Counted from the first letter of the stretch, positions 48,146 through 57,768 are shown. The stretch: 64,000 nt of DNA from Microbacterium sp. LWH7-1.2 (GCF_038397755.1 NZ_CP151637.1:4278001-4342000), one strand, 5' to 3'. Notes: generated from the letters alone by a model not told the origin. A program made the numbers and translations.

Positions 48146-49833
48146 GACGACCCTCCGGCCGCAGCATCCGGAGCCGCATCCATCGGAGGGAACAGGCCGG
48201 GGGGTGCGCCGTTGCCGTCCCAATTCAGGAGGTTCACGCGGCCGCGCAGCGACTCACCGCTCGCGGCGGCATCGGAGGTCTGGCGCTCCTTGAGCGCGTG
48301 GAACGTCTCGACCGCCACCGGTGCGGCCCGGCCGCTCGCCTCGCCGAGCATGCCGGACTCGTTGCCGTAGGGTCCGCCGTCGAAGTCGAGCGAGCAGCCG
48401 AGCTCCTCGAGCTCGTGAGCGCGCTCGTAGTGGGCGGTGGGGATCACGTAGCGGTCCTCGTACTTCGCGATCGCGAGGAGCCGATACATCGCGTAGATCG
48501 ACTCGCCGGTCATGCCGACCGCTTCGGGGATCGACTCGTCGCGCTCGCGGTCGAGCGTGATGTCGCGGAGGTACGACCGCATGGCGGCGAGCCGCCACAG
48601 CACGGCGGTGACGATGTCGGTGTCGCCCGCGGTGAAGAGCTCGGCCAGGTACTCGACCGGGATGCGCAGCGCCTCGATCGCGCCGAACAGGGTGCCGGCC
48701 GCCTCGGAGTCGTGCCCCTGGTCGCGCAGCAGGTCGACGATCGGCGACAGGGGCGGGATGTACCAGACCATCGGCATCGTGCGGTACTCGGGGTGCAGCG
48801 GCAGCGCGACGCGGTACGTCTTCGCCAGGGCGTAGACGGGGGAGCGGCGCGCAGCATCCATCCAGTCCTCGGGGATGTCGCCCTGCGCGCGGGCCGCCGC
48901 GATGACCTCGGGGTCGTTCGGGTCGAGCATGAGGCCGAGCTGCGCCTCGTAGAGATCCCTCTCGTCGGGGGTGGATGCCGCCTCGGTGACGCGGTCGGCG
49001 TCGTACAGGAACAGGCCCAGGTACCGCAGGCGCCCGACGCACGTCTCGGAGCACACCGTGGGGATGCCGACCTCGAGGCGCGGGTAGCACAGCGTGCACT
49101 TCTCGGCCTTGCCGGTCTTGTGGTTGAAGTAGATCTTCTTGTACGGGCAGCCCGTGATGCACTGGCGCCAGCCTCGGCAACGGTCCTGGTCGACGAGCAC
49201 GATGCCGTCCTCGGCGCGCTTGTAGATCGCACCCGACGGGCACGACGCCATGCACGACGGATTGAGGCAGTGCTCGCAGATCCGCGGCAGGTAGAACATG
49301 AACGTCTTCTCGAACTGCAGCTTGATCGCGTCCTCGGACTCGCGCCGCACCTTCTCGACGATCGGATCGAGGTGGCCCATCTCCGAGGCGCCGCCGAGGT
49401 CGTCGTCCCAGTTCGCCGACCACGTGATCTTGGTGTCCTGCCCCGTGATGAGCGACTTTGGCCGGGCGACGGGGAAGTCGTCGCCGAGCGGCGCGTCGAT
49501 CAGGGTCTCGTAGTCGTAGGTCCACGGCTCGTAGTAGTCCGCGAGCTTGGGCTGCACCGGCGACGAGAAGATGGTGAAGAGCCGCTTGAGGCGGCTGCCG
49601 GTGCGCAGCGACAGGCGCCCGCGCTTGTTGAGGGTCCAGCCGCCCCGCCACTGCTCCTGGTCCTCGTACCGGCGAGGGTAGCCCTGGCCGGGGCGCGTCT
49701 CGACGTTGTTGAACCACACGTACTCGGTGCCCGCCCGGTTCGTCCACGCCTGCTTGCAGGTGACGGAGCAGGTGTGGCATCCGATGCACTTGTCGAGGTT
49801 CATCACCATGCCCATCTGGGCCATCACGCGCAT
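48142..49833 (-). CDS. narH: Respiratory nitrate reductase beta subunit
   Basis: NarH carries electrons from NarI hemes to NarG through four iron-sulfur clusters. The 563-residue protein starts RVMAQMGMVMNLDKCIGCHTCSVTCK, and the further Cys groups are CEHCLNPSCMASC, DQDRCRGWRQCITGCP (with Trp in place of one Cys, as in the [3Fe-4S] cluster) and CTLCYPR / VCSETCVGRLRYLG. Length is slightly above the E. coli subunit because of a C-terminal tail. ATG 49833 shares one base with the narG stop. Confidence 0.95.
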   Translation of the reverse strand: MRVMAQMGMVMNLDKCIGCHTCSVTCKQAWTNRAGTEYVWFNNVETRPGQGYPRRYEDQEQWRGGWTLNKRGRLSLRTGSRLKRLFTIFSSPVQPKLADYYEPWTYDYETLIDAPLGDDFPVARPKSLITGQDTKITWSANWDDDLGGASEMGHLDPIVEKVRRESEDAIKLQFEKTFMFYLPRICEHCLNPSCMASCPSGAIYKRAEDGIVLVDQDRCRGWRQCITGCPYKKIYFNHKTGKAEKCTLCYPRLEVGIPTVCSETCVGRLRYLGLFLYDADRVTEAASTPDERDLYEAQLGLMLDPNDPEVIAAARAQGDIPEDWMDAARRSPVYALAKTYRVALPLHPEYRTMPMVWYIPPLSPIVDLLRDQGHDSEAAGTLFGAIEALRIPVEYLAELFTAGDTDIVTAVLWRLAAMRSYLRDITLDRERDESIPEAVGMTGESIYAMYRLLAIAKYEDRYVIPTAHYERAHELEELGCSLDFDGGPYGNESGMLGEASGRAAPVAVETFHALKERQTSDAAASGESLRGRVNLLNWDGNGAPPGLFPPMDAAPDAAAGGSS

Positions 49834-52800
49834 CAGAACACCACCTCCTGCGAACGGCGACGCACCGTCGCCACCATGTCGCGCTGGTTCCCCGTCGGGC
49901 CAAGGTAGTTGAACGTGTACGACAGCTGCGCGTACCCGCCGATGAGATGGGTGGGTTTCACGAGCAGCCTCGTGACGGAGTTGTGGATGCCGCCGCGCCG
50001 CCCCGTCGCCTCGGACTTGGGAACGTCGATCGTGCGCTCCTGCGCGTGGTGCACGTAGACGACGCCGGTCGGCATCCGGTGCGACACGATGGCCCGCGCC
50101 ACGAGCACGCCGTTCGAGTTCACGCACTCGACCCAGTCGTTGTCGGCGGCGCCGATCGCCGCGGCATCCGCGGGGCTCATCCAGACGGTGGGGCCGCCGC
50201 GCGAGAGCGAGAGCATGAAGAGGTTGTCCTGGTACTCGGAGTGGATCGACCACTTGGAGTGGGGGGTGAGGTAGCGCACGACGACCTGCTGCGCACCGTC
50301 GGGACCGAGCTTGGGCTCGCCGAACAGCCGGTGCATGTCGAGCGGCGGGCGGTAGATCGGCAGGGCCTCGCCGAGGTCGCGCATCCACGCGTGATCGAGG
50401 TAAAAGTGCATGCGGCCGGTGAGCGTGTGGAAGGGCTTCAACCGCTCGATGTTCACCGTGAACGGCGCGTACCGGCGCCCGCCGGTCTCCGAGCCCGACC
50501 ACTCGGGCGACGTGATCACCGGCACCGGTGCCGCCTGCGTCATCGCGAACGTGATCCGCTTCTCCTCCGAGCCCTCCGCGAGGTCGGCGAGAGGCTTGCC
50601 GACCCGCTTCTCGAGGGTGCGGAAGCCCTGAGCGGCGAGCTCACCGTTGGTCGTGCCCGAGAACGCCAGGATCGCCTCGGCCATCTTGACGTCCGTGTCC
50701 ATCGCCGGCCTGCCGTCGCCCGCGCCGCCGAGCATCAGGCCGTTCTTCCGGGCGAGTCGCTCGACCTCGTGAGAGACGTCGTACGTGACGTTCTTGATTG
50801 TGAAGCCGAGCTTGTCGGCCAGTGGACCGACAGCGGCGAGCTTGTCGGCGATCGCGGTGTAGTCACGCTCGACGACCGCGAACTGCGGCATCGTCCTGCC
50901 CGGGATGCCGGCGATGTCGCCGCGCACCCAGTCGCGCACCTCACCTCCGGGCTGCGACGTCTCGCCGGGGGTGTCGTGCTGCATCGGCACCGACACCAGA
51001 TCACGCCGGGTGCCGAGGTGCGTGCGCGCCTGCTCCGAGAACTCCACGGCGATGGCGTGGAACAGGTCGAAGTCGCTCTTCGCCTCCCACGGCGGGTCGA
51101 TCGCCGGGGTGAACGCGTGCACGAACGGGTGCATGTCGGTCGACGACAGGTCGTGCTTCTCGTACCAGGTCGCTGCGGGGAAGACGACGTCCGACAGCAG
51201 CGTCGTCGACGTCATGCGGAAGTCGGCCGACACCAGCAGGTCGAGCTTGCCCTCGGGGATCTCGTCGTGCCACCGCACGTCATTCGGACGCGCGCTCGCC
51301 TCGTCGGTCGCCATGACGTTGCTGTGCGTGCCGAGCAGGTACTTGAGGAAGTACTCGTTGCCCTTCGCGCTCGATCCCATGAGGTTCGACCGCCACAGCG
51401 TGAGCAGGCGCGGCCAGTTCTCGGGCGCGTCGACGTCGGCGATCGCGGGCTGCAGGTCGCCGGAGGAGAGCTTCGAGGCGACGAAGGATGCTGCATCCGC
51501 CGCCTCCCCGTTCGCCACCGCCGACTCGGCCTCGTCGGCCAGGTCGAGCGGATTCACGTCGAACTGCGGGTAGAACGGCATCCAGCCGAGCCGCGCGGAC
51601 TGGGCGATCGTATCGGCCGTGTGCATGCCGGCGAGATTGCCCTCGGCGAGCGGCGACGCCAGCGCGTCGGCCGAGTAGCCGTCGAAGCGCCACTGGTCGG
51701 TGTGCATGTACCAGTAGGCGGTGCCGATCATCGTGCGAGGCGGGCGGGACCAGTCCAGCGCGTTCGCGAGCGAGAGCCAGCCGGTGATCGGGCGGCATTT
51801 CTCCTGCCCGACGTAGTGCGCCCAGCCGCCACCGTTGCGGCCCATCGAGCCCGTGAGGATCAGGAGGGCGAGGATCGCCCGGTAGGTGGCGTCTCCGTGG
51901 AACCACTGGCAGATGCCGGCGCCCATGATGATCATCGAGCGCCCGTTCGACTCGACCGCGTTGGCTGCGAACTCCCGCGCGATGCGTGTGCAGGCCTGCG
52001 CCGGCACGCCGGTGATCTCCTCCTGCCACGCCGGGGTGTAGGGCGAGTCGGCGTCGTCGAGCCCGGTGGGCCAGTCGCCGGGAAGCCCATCGCGGACGAC
52101 CCCGTACTGCGCGAGCATCAGATCCAGGACGGTGGTCACCAGGATGCCGTTCACCCGCGTTGCGGGGACTCCTCGGCGGAGCACATCCCCCGACCCGTCG
52201 GCGGAGTCGAAGCGGGGGAGAAGCACCTCGACCGCCTCCGCTGCCCCGGTCGCGGCGGACAGGTCGGCGACCGAGAGGGCAGGCTCCACGCCCTCGAGGT
52301 CGAGGTTCCAGCGGCCCTCGCCCGACGCGGCGTACCGGAAGCCCATCGACCCGTGGGGCACGCGCGGGCCGCCGGTCGCAGCATCCAGCACCACCGTCTT
52401 CCACCGGTCTTCGGGGGTCGTGCCACCGAGGTCCTTCGACGTGAGGAACGTGCCGGGCACGAACGCGCCGTTGCGCTCCGTGAGCCGTACGAGATGGGGA
52501 AGATCGGTGTACTGCTTCGCGAAGTCGGCGAAGAAGGGCACGCGGCGGTCGACGTAGTTCTCTTTGAGCACGACGTGCCCCATCGCCATCGCGAGGGCGG
52601 CATCGGTGCCCGCCTGGCACGGCAGCCACTCGTCGGCGAACTTGGTGTTGTCGGCGTAGTCGGGGCTCACCGTCACGACCTTCGTGCCGCGGTAGCGCAC
52701 CTCGGCCATCCAATGCGCGTCGGGCGTGCGGGTGACCGGCACGTTGGAGCCCCACATCATGAGGTACGTGGCGTCCCACCAGTCCCCGGACTCCGGCACG

Positions 52801-53540
52801 TCGGTCTGGTCGCCGAACACCTGCGGGCTCGCGACGGGGAGGTCGGCGTACCAGTCGTAGAACGACGTCATCACGCCGCCGACGAGCTGCGTGAATCGCG
52901 TGCCGATGCAGTGCGAGACCATCGACATGGCCGGGATCGGCGAGAAGCCGGCGACGCGGTCGGGGCCGTACTCCTTGATGGTGTGGACGTAGCCGGCGGC
53001 GACGAGCTCGACCGCCTCCCGCCACGACGCGCGCACGAGCCCGCCTTTGCCGCGTGCCTGCTGGTAGCGGCGGCGGGTCTCCGGATTCTTCGTGATCTCG
53101 CCGAACGCCTCGACCGGGTCGTTCCCGCGCGCCTTCGCGGCTCGGTACTCCTCCAGAAGGACGCCGCGCACGTATGGGTAGCGCACCCGGGTGGGTGAGT
53201 AGGTGTACCACGAAAAAGCAGCCCCGCGGGGGCACCCGCGGGGCTCGTACTCGGGACGGTCGGGTCCGACGCTCGGGTAGTCGGTCTCCTGCGCCTCCCA
53301 CGTGATGATGCCGTCCTTGACGTACACCTTCCACGAACAGGAGCCCGTACAGTTCACGCCATGCGTCGACCGCACGACCTTGTCGTGGCTCCACCTGTCC
53401 CGGTAGAACGCGTCGCCCTCGCGCCCGCCCTCGAGGAACGCCGCGCGGTGATCGGCGGTCTCGTCCCACCTCGTGAAGAACCGCCCCGCAGCCAGCAGAG
53501 CATCGGAAGCCGCACCGTCCACACCGATCTGGGGCGTCAT
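49833..53540 (-). CDS. narG: Respiratory nitrate reductase alpha subunit
   Basis: NarG reduces nitrate to nitrite at a molybdo-bis-MGD site facing the cytoplasm. The 1235-residue protein has the [4Fe-4S] set His60-Cys64-Cys68-Cys103 (HGVNCTGSCSW ... GCPRG) and the Mo-ligand Asp in FYDWYADLP. No Tat signal is seen, and the N-terminus is the usual short one of cytoplasmic NarG. ATG 53540 is set by a leaderless -10. No FNR- or NarL-type box is evident in the 83 bp upstream. Confidence 0.96.
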   Translation of the reverse strand: MTPQIGVDGAASDALLAAGRFFTRWDETADHRAAFLEGGREGDAFYRDRWSHDKVVRSTHGVNCTGSCSWKVYVKDGIITWEAQETDYPSVGPDRPEYEPRGCPRGAAFSWYTYSPTRVRYPYVRGVLLEEYRAAKARGNDPVEAFGEITKNPETRRRYQQARGKGGLVRASWREAVELVAAGYVHTIKEYGPDRVAGFSPIPAMSMVSHCIGTRFTQLVGGVMTSFYDWYADLPVASPQVFGDQTDVPESGDWWDATYLMMWGSNVPVTRTPDAHWMAEVRYRGTKVVTVSPDYADNTKFADEWLPCQAGTDAALAMAMGHVVLKENYVDRRVPFFADFAKQYTDLPHLVRLTERNGAFVPGTFLTSKDLGGTTPEDRWKTVVLDAATGGPRVPHGSMGFRYAASGEGRWNLDLEGVEPALSVADLSAATGAAEAVEVLLPRFDSADGSGDVLRRGVPATRVNGILVTTVLDLMLAQYGVVRDGLPGDWPTGLDDADSPYTPAWQEEITGVPAQACTRIAREFAANAVESNGRSMIIMGAGICQWFHGDATYRAILALLILTGSMGRNGGGWAHYVGQEKCRPITGWLSLANALDWSRPPRTMIGTAYWYMHTDQWRFDGYSADALASPLAEGNLAGMHTADTIAQSARLGWMPFYPQFDVNPLDLADEAESAVANGEAADAASFVASKLSSGDLQPAIADVDAPENWPRLLTLWRSNLMGSSAKGNEYFLKYLLGTHSNVMATDEASARPNDVRWHDEIPEGKLDLLVSADFRMTSTTLLSDVVFPAATWYEKHDLSSTDMHPFVHAFTPAIDPPWEAKSDFDLFHAIAVEFSEQARTHLGTRRDLVSVPMQHDTPGETSQPGGEVRDWVRGDIAGIPGRTMPQFAVVERDYTAIADKLAAVGPLADKLGFTIKNVTYDVSHEVERLARKNGLMLGGAGDGRPAMDTDVKMAEAILAFSGTTNGELAAQGFRTLEKRVGKPLADLAEGSEEKRITFAMTQAAPVPVITSPEWSGSETGGRRYAPFTVNIERLKPFHTLTGRMHFYLDHAWMRDLGEALPIYRPPLDMHRLFGEPKLGPDGAQQVVVRYLTPHSKWSIHSEYQDNLFMLSLSRGGPTVWMSPADAAAIGAADNDWVECVNSNGVLVARAIVSHRMPTGVVYVHHAQERTIDVPKSEATGRRGGIHNSVTRLLVKPTHLIGGYAQLSYTFNYLGPTGNQRDMVATVRRRSQEVVF

Positions 53541-53547
53541 GCCTCGG

Positions 53548-53553
53548 ACCCTA
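53548..53553 (-). promoter_or_regulatory. -10 element for leaderless narG
   Basis: TAGGGT on the minus strand ends 7 nt before ATG 53540. Confidence 0.55.
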
Positions 53554-53623
53554 GCGAAAGGTCCGCAGGGTGCACCAGAGGGGTGGGATGCCGTTTCCCC
53601 GGCGATCACGCCGGGTGACGAGG

Positions 53624-53696
53624 TGGGCCCCGTGGGGCTCGAACCCACGACCCGCGGATTAAAAGTCCGATGCTCTACCGACTGAGCTAGAGGCCC
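53624..53696 (-). tRNA. tRNA-Lys (anticodon TTT)
   Basis: A 73-nt cloverleaf with acceptor stem GGGCCTC / GGGGCCC (one G-T pair), D arm TAGCTCAGTCGGTAGAGC, anticodon loop CTTTTAA, T arm GTGGG-TTCGAGC-CCCAC. CCA is not encoded. It lies upstream of narG on the same strand. Confidence 0.96.
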
Positions 53697-53743
53697 TCAC
53701 CATCCAGCCTACTGTCCGTCTGGCGTCCCGCCGGCCCAAGGGG

Positions 53744-55177
53744 TCAGCGGTTGCCGTTGCCGTTGCCTTTGCCGCTGTTGCTTCCGGGGCCGTTCCCGTT
53801 GCCGTTGTTGTTGCCGGGACCGCTGTTCTCGCTCCCACCCGTGCCGGTGTCCGCCGGCGGCGCGTCGTCCGAGGGCGCCTGCTCGGCGGGCACGGTGACC
53901 GGTGCCTCCTCGGCCGGTGCCTCCTCCGACGGCGCGGGCGAATCCTGCTCCTCCACCGCCGGTGACGTCGGCGCAGGGTCCGGTTCCGCGGACCAGACGT
54001 TGGAGAGCCACAGGGTCCCGAGAGCAAGCCCGACGGCGAGGAGCGCCGCCACGACGATCCCGATCATCAGCGCACGGCGGGAGGGCCGAACCGGCTCGTC
54101 CGGTTCCGACGGCACAAGAAGTGCACCGGTGTCCGTCGGCGCAGAGGCTCCCAGAGCGTGGGCCGCCAGGCGGGCGTCGCGGCGAAGGGCTCCGCGCTCG
54201 CCCTGTGGGGCCTTCGTCGGCAGGGCCGGGGAGAAGACCTGCGTGGGCGCGGTGACCGGGGTCGCAACCGGAGCCGCAACCGGAGCCGTCGAGGGGTCGG
54301 CCTTCTCGCGCGCGATGGTGTTCTCCATCGCTGCAAGTCGCGACGCCGCCGCCACCACCTCGAGCGCGGTCGGCCGGTCGTCGGGGCGGATCGCCGTCAT
54401 GCCGCGCAGAAGGCCCTGCCAGGACGGATGCAGCGACTCGGGGATCTCGGGCGCCGACGCCAGCCGTGCCATGACGGTTCCGATGCCCTCGGCCTCGCCG
54501 AACGGCCGTTCGCCGGTGAGTGCCTCGATCAGGAGGAGGCCGAAGGCGTAGATGTCCGCCGGCGGTGCCGGGGCGACGCCGCGCGCCTGCTCGGGCGCGA
54601 CGTAGGCCATGGTGCCGACGATGACGCCGGGCGTCGTCACGCGGGCGCGGGCGGAGTCCATGAGGTACGCGATGCCGAAGTCCGCCAGCTTCGCGCGCCA
54701 CTCCCACCCCGGCCGAGGCGAGGCCCACAGCAGGACGTTCGAGGGCTTGATGTCACGGTGAACGACCCCGTGGTCGTGCGCGACGTGCAGTCCCTCGGCG
54801 ATGTCGATCGCGATCGACGCGACGACTCGCGGGTCCACCGGCCCACGCGCGATCAGGTCGCGCAGCGTGATGCCGTCGACGTGCTCCATCACCAGGTAGC
54901 TGACCTCATCCGTGCCGACCCGGGCGTCGAACACGGTGACCAGCGAGTGATGGCTGAGAGACGCGAGGAGTGTCGTCTCCGACAGCGCACGCTCGACGGA
55001 GCCGATGCCGTCCGTCGGCTCACGGAACACCTTCACGGCGACCGAACGCTGGAGGTGGGTGTCGTCCGCGCGGTACACGCGTGCCATGCCGCCTTCGCCG
55101 ATGCGTTCGCGCAGCAGGTATCGCTCATCGAGGAGCTCGCCGGTGGAGAGCTCTCCGGACGCGAGCAGGTCAGTCAC
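53744..55177 (-). CDS. Transmembrane serine/threonine protein kinase
   Basis: This is a PknA/PknB-like receptor kinase of 477 residues. The kinase domain (about 20-275) has glycine loop IGEGGMARVYRA, Lys49, HRDIKPSN (140-147) and DFG 166-168, then APEQ. A short insert (WASPRPGWEW) precedes DFG. After a polar linker comes one membrane helix at about 372-393 and an external Pro/Glu-rich stretch that ends in about 30 residues rich in Gly-Asn. No PASTA or other sensor domain is visible outside. GTG 55177 follows GGAGG. It is divergent from sigK. Confidence 0.9.
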   Translation of the reverse strand: MTDLLASGELSTGELLDERYLLRERIGEGGMARVYRADDTHLQRSVAVKVFREPTDGIGSVERALSETTLLASLSHHSLVTVFDARVGTDEVSYLVMEHVDGITLRDLIARGPVDPRVVASIAIDIAEGLHVAHDHGVVHRDIKPSNVLLWASPRPGWEWRAKLADFGIAYLMDSARARVTTPGVIVGTMAYVAPEQARGVAPAPPADIYAFGLLLIEALTGERPFGEAEGIGTVMARLASAPEIPESLHPSWQGLLRGMTAIRPDDRPTALEVVAAASRLAAMENTIAREKADPSTAPVAAPVATPVTAPTQVFSPALPTKAPQGERGALRRDARLAAHALGASAPTDTGALLVPSEPDEPVRPSRRALMIGIVVAALLAVGLALGTLWLSNVWSAEPDPAPTSPAVEEQDSPAPSEEAPAEEAPVTVPAEQAPSDDAPPADTGTGGSENSGPGNNNGNGNGPGSNSGKGNGNGNR

Positions 55178-55329
55178 GTGTCCTCCCGCCCGATGCTCGC
55201 ACCCCTCCGGCGCCGCATCGGGCTCATTTCACCCTAGGCAGAGTGCGCGAAGTGCAATAAGGCCTTGACGGATCCGCGAGTGCGTGCAAGAGACACGGCG
55301 ACGGCAGATCGGTCGGAGGTGCGTAAGGC

Positions 55330-55932
55330 ATGCTGGTGGACATGGTGATCGACGGGATCGACGTGCCGGACGACGGCACCGAGCCCGTCGACCGCGTCGC
55401 ACAGCTCCTTGCGCGCGTCGCCGACGGCGACCAGGTCGCGTTCGCCCGCCTCTACGATCTGCTGTCCCCGCGCGTCTTCGGTCTGATCCTGCGCGTGCTC
55501 GTCGACCGCGCGCAGAGCGAGGAGGTGCTGCAGGAGGTCTTCCTCGAGGTGTGGCAATCCGCTGCGCGCTTCGCTCCGAACAGAGGTCAGGGACGATCGT
55601 GGGTTCTCACGATCGCGCACCGCCGGGCCGTCGACCGGGTGAGGTCGTCGCAGGCGTCGAGCGATCGGGACGTCCGCGCGGGACTGCGCGACCTCGACGT
55701 CGCCCACGACGGGGTCTCGGAGCAGGTCGAGCTGCGCATCGAGGCAGAGAAGGTGGCCGCAGCGCTGTCGGGCCTTCCCGACGGCCAGCGGGAGGCCCTG
55801 ACCCTCGCGTACTACGGGGGTTACAGTCAGAGCGAGATCGCCACCCTGGTGGGAGCGCCGCTGGGGACGATCAAGACGAGGATGCGAGACGGCCTGTCGC
55901 GCCTCCGGGCAGAGATGGGGGTGAGCGCGTAA
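55330..55932 (+). CDS. sigK: ECF sigma factor SigK
   Basis: The 200-residue protein has region 2 (FARLYDLLSPRVFGLILRVL, EEVLQEVFLEVWQSA) and region 4 (LPDGQREALTLAYYGGYSQSEIATLVGAPLGTIKTRMRDGLSRLR), with a short linker. The similarity and the anti-sigma neighbour fit mycobacterial SigK. ATG 55330 has GGAGG 10 nt upstream; ATG 55342 is possible. The stop shares one base with rskA (TAATG), so sigma and anti-sigma are made together. Divergent from the kinase. Confidence 0.9.
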   Translation: MLVDMVIDGIDVPDDGTEPVDRVAQLLARVADGDQVAFARLYDLLSPRVFGLILRVLVDRAQSEEVLQEVFLEVWQSAARFAPNRGQGRSWVLTIAHRRAVDRVRSSQASSDRDVRAGLRDLDVAHDGVSEQVELRIEAEKVAAALSGLPDGQREALTLAYYGGYSQSEIATLVGAPLGTIKTRMRDGLSRLRAEMGVSA

Positions 55933-56765
55933 TGGACGAGCAGGAGTTCGCCGAGCTCGCCGCCGGCGCTGCCCTGAACGCGCTCTCGCCTGCGGACCGC
56001 GCGACCTTCGACGCGGCCCGCCGGGAGCACCCCGAATGGGAGCACTGGATCGACACGGATGCTGCGACCGTCGCGGCGCTCGCCGACACCGTCTCCGATG
56101 GCCTGCCTCCGCTGACGCTCCGCTCCACGCTGCTCTCGCGTGTGGCGACGACCCCGCAGCTGCCGGCAATGGACGCCGCCGTGGCCGCGACCGCCGAGCC
56201 CGTCGACCGCTGGACTCCCGCCCCGGCGCCCGCTCCCGACCCATCCGACGACCGGCCCGCGGCCGAGCCGCCCCCGCCGACGGCGGTGATCCAGGCGGTG
56301 TCCCGGCGCCGGTGGACCCGCGGCATCCTGACGCTCGCCGCCTCGATGGTGCTGCTCGTCGCCCTCGGCCTCGGGGCCGTGCAGATCAACGAGTACATGA
56401 ACCGGCCGGCGGAGGTCGTCGCACTGCAGCAGATCGAGGACGCCCCCGACGCGCAGTCGGCGACGGCCGAGGTCACCGACGGCGGCACAGCGACGGCGCA
56501 CTGGTCCCAGTCCGTGGGCAAGGTCGTGATGGTTTCGCAGGGGCTGCCGCAGATCGCTGAGGACGAGAGCTTCGAACTCTGGTTCGTGCGCGACGGCGCC
56601 GCCGTGCCCGCTGGGGTGTTCGAGGCGACCGACGGGACGACCACGGCGCTGCTCGAGGGCGATCTGGAGCCGGGCGACGTGATCGCCGTCACGGTCGAGC
56701 CCCAGGGCGGCTCGCCCACGGGCGAGCCGTCGTCCGACCCGATCGTGGAGATCCCGACCGCCTGA
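55932..56765 (+). CDS. rskA: Anti-sigma-K factor RskA family
   Basis: The 277-residue protein has a cytoplasmic domain with EFAELAAGAALNALSPADRATFDAARREHPE (helical sigma-binding region), a Pro-rich linker, a membrane helix at about 131-152 and an extracellular RskA domain ending in GDVIAVTVEPQGGSPTGEPSSDPI. In mycobacteria RskA holds SigK at the membrane until cleaved. Start overlaps the sigK stop. Confidence 0.9.
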   Translation: MDEQEFAELAAGAALNALSPADRATFDAARREHPEWEHWIDTDAATVAALADTVSDGLPPLTLRSTLLSRVATTPQLPAMDAAVAATAEPVDRWTPAPAPAPDPSDDRPAAEPPPPTAVIQAVSRRRWTRGILTLAASMVLLVALGLGAVQINEYMNRPAEVVALQQIEDAPDAQSATAEVTDGGTATAHWSQSVGKVVMVSQGLPQIAEDESFELWFVRDGAAVPAGVFEATDGTTTALLEGDLEPGDVIAVTVEPQGGSPTGEPSSDPIVEIPTA

Positions 56766-56791
56766 CGCCGACGCGGCACCGCCGATCCGGG

Positions 56792-56797
56792 TAGCGT
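56792..56797 (+). promoter_or_regulatory. -10 element for the leaderless AraC-type gene
   Basis: TAGCGT ends 6 nt before GTG 56804. Confidence 0.55.
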
Positions 56798-56803
56798 GAG
56801 GCC

Positions 56804-57226
56804 GTGGCATCCGTCCAGAGAACACCGACGGCACAGACGACCCAGACGCTCGCGCACCTGCGCCGCGCGCGCGATCTCATGGACCGCGACTACGCGCAGC
56901 CGCTCGACGTGCCCACGATGGCGACGAAGGCCCTCATGTCGCCCGCGCACTTCTCGCGAGAGTTCAAGGCCGCGTACGGCGAGAGCCCGTACGCGTATCT
57001 GATGACCCGCCGCATCGAGCGCGCCATGGCGCTGCTGCGCGAGGGCATGTCGGTGACGGATGCCTGCACGGCGGTCGGCGCGACCTCCCTGGGTTCCTTC
57101 AGCTCGACGTTCACGGAGATCGTCGGCGAGACCCCGAGCTCGTACCGTTCGCGCCCGCACGACGCCGCCGAGGCGATGCCGCTGTGCGTCGCGAAGATCC
57201 TCACACGCCCGACGCGATACGCCTGA
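56804..57226 (+). CDS. AraC-type regulator (DNA-binding domain only)
   Basis: The 140-residue protein is a lone AraC double helix-turn-helix: LDVPTMATKALMSPAHFSREFKAAYGESPYAYL and MSVTDACTAVGATSLGSFSSTFTEIVGETPSSYR. No ligand-binding domain is attached. About 25 residues follow the second motif. It is 60 bp from a VOC-domain gene on the same strand, a pair that recurs in actinobacteria, so the VOC gene is a likely target. Confidence 0.88.
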   Translation: MASVQRTPTAQTTQTLAHLRRARDLMDRDYAQPLDVPTMATKALMSPAHFSREFKAAYGESPYAYLMTRRIERAMALLREGMSVTDACTAVGATSLGSFSSTFTEIVGETPSSYRSRPHDAAEAMPLCVAKILTRPTRYA

Positions 57227-57272
57227 TCCGCAACCGAGCAGGATCGGAGAAGCGCGCGGGGCGGGGTCGCCG

Positions 57273-57278
57273 TAGCGT
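57273..57278 (+). promoter_or_regulatory. -10 element for the leaderless VOC gene
   Basis: TAGCGT ends 7 nt before ATG 57286. Confidence 0.55.
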
Positions 57279-57285
57279 GGCAGCC

Positions 57286-57693
57286 ATGACGAACATCGCC
57301 CTGGCGTACAGCCCCATCACCGTCGACGACGTCGACGCCGCCATCCCCTTCTACCGCGACGGACTCGGCCTCGAGGTCGTGAACGACGTCGCGTACGACG
57401 GTCACCGCTGGGTGAGCTTCGGATTCCCCGGCCAGCCCGGCCTCTCGCTCGTCGTGTCGGACCCGACCGCGGGCCGCTCGCCGGAGGACGGCGACGCGCT
57501 GCAGCGCCTGGTGGTCAAGGGATCCGGCCCCGGACCCTATGTCTTCACCACCTCCGACCTGGACGCCACGTTCGAGAAGCTGCGCGAGTTCGGCGCCGAG
57601 GTGCTCCAGGAGCCCAAGGAGCAGGGCTGGGGTCCGCGCGACGCCGCCTTCCGCGACCCGGCGGGCAACCACATCCGCATCAACCAGGTCTGA
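57286..57693 (+). CDS. VOC (glyoxalase/bleomycin-resistance) family protein
   Basis: The 135-residue protein has the two beta-alpha-beta-beta-beta units of the VOC fold: ITVDDVDAAIPFYRDGLGLEV with GHRWVSFGFP, then YVFTTSDLDATFEKLREFGAEVLQEPKEQGWGPRDAAFRDPAGNHIRI. The late DPAGN and the acids before it suggest a metal site. Neither substrate nor resistance role can be inferred. It follows the AraC-type gene, likely its regulator. Confidence 0.85.
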   Translation: MTNIALAYSPITVDDVDAAIPFYRDGLGLEVVNDVAYDGHRWVSFGFPGQPGLSLVVSDPTAGRSPEDGDALQRLVVKGSGPGPYVFTTSDLDATFEKLREFGAEVLQEPKEQGWGPRDAAFRDPAGNHIRINQV

Positions 57694-57762
57694 GACGGGC
57701 GCAATCGTGTGCCTGCCCTGGGTCACCGCCATGCAGCGCGAGCCCGTGCTCGTGGCGGCGAG

Positions 57763-57768
57763 TAGCCT
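57763..57768 (+). promoter_or_regulatory. -10 element for the leaderless gene at 57776
   Basis: TAGCCT ends 7 nt before ATG 57776. Confidence 0.55.
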
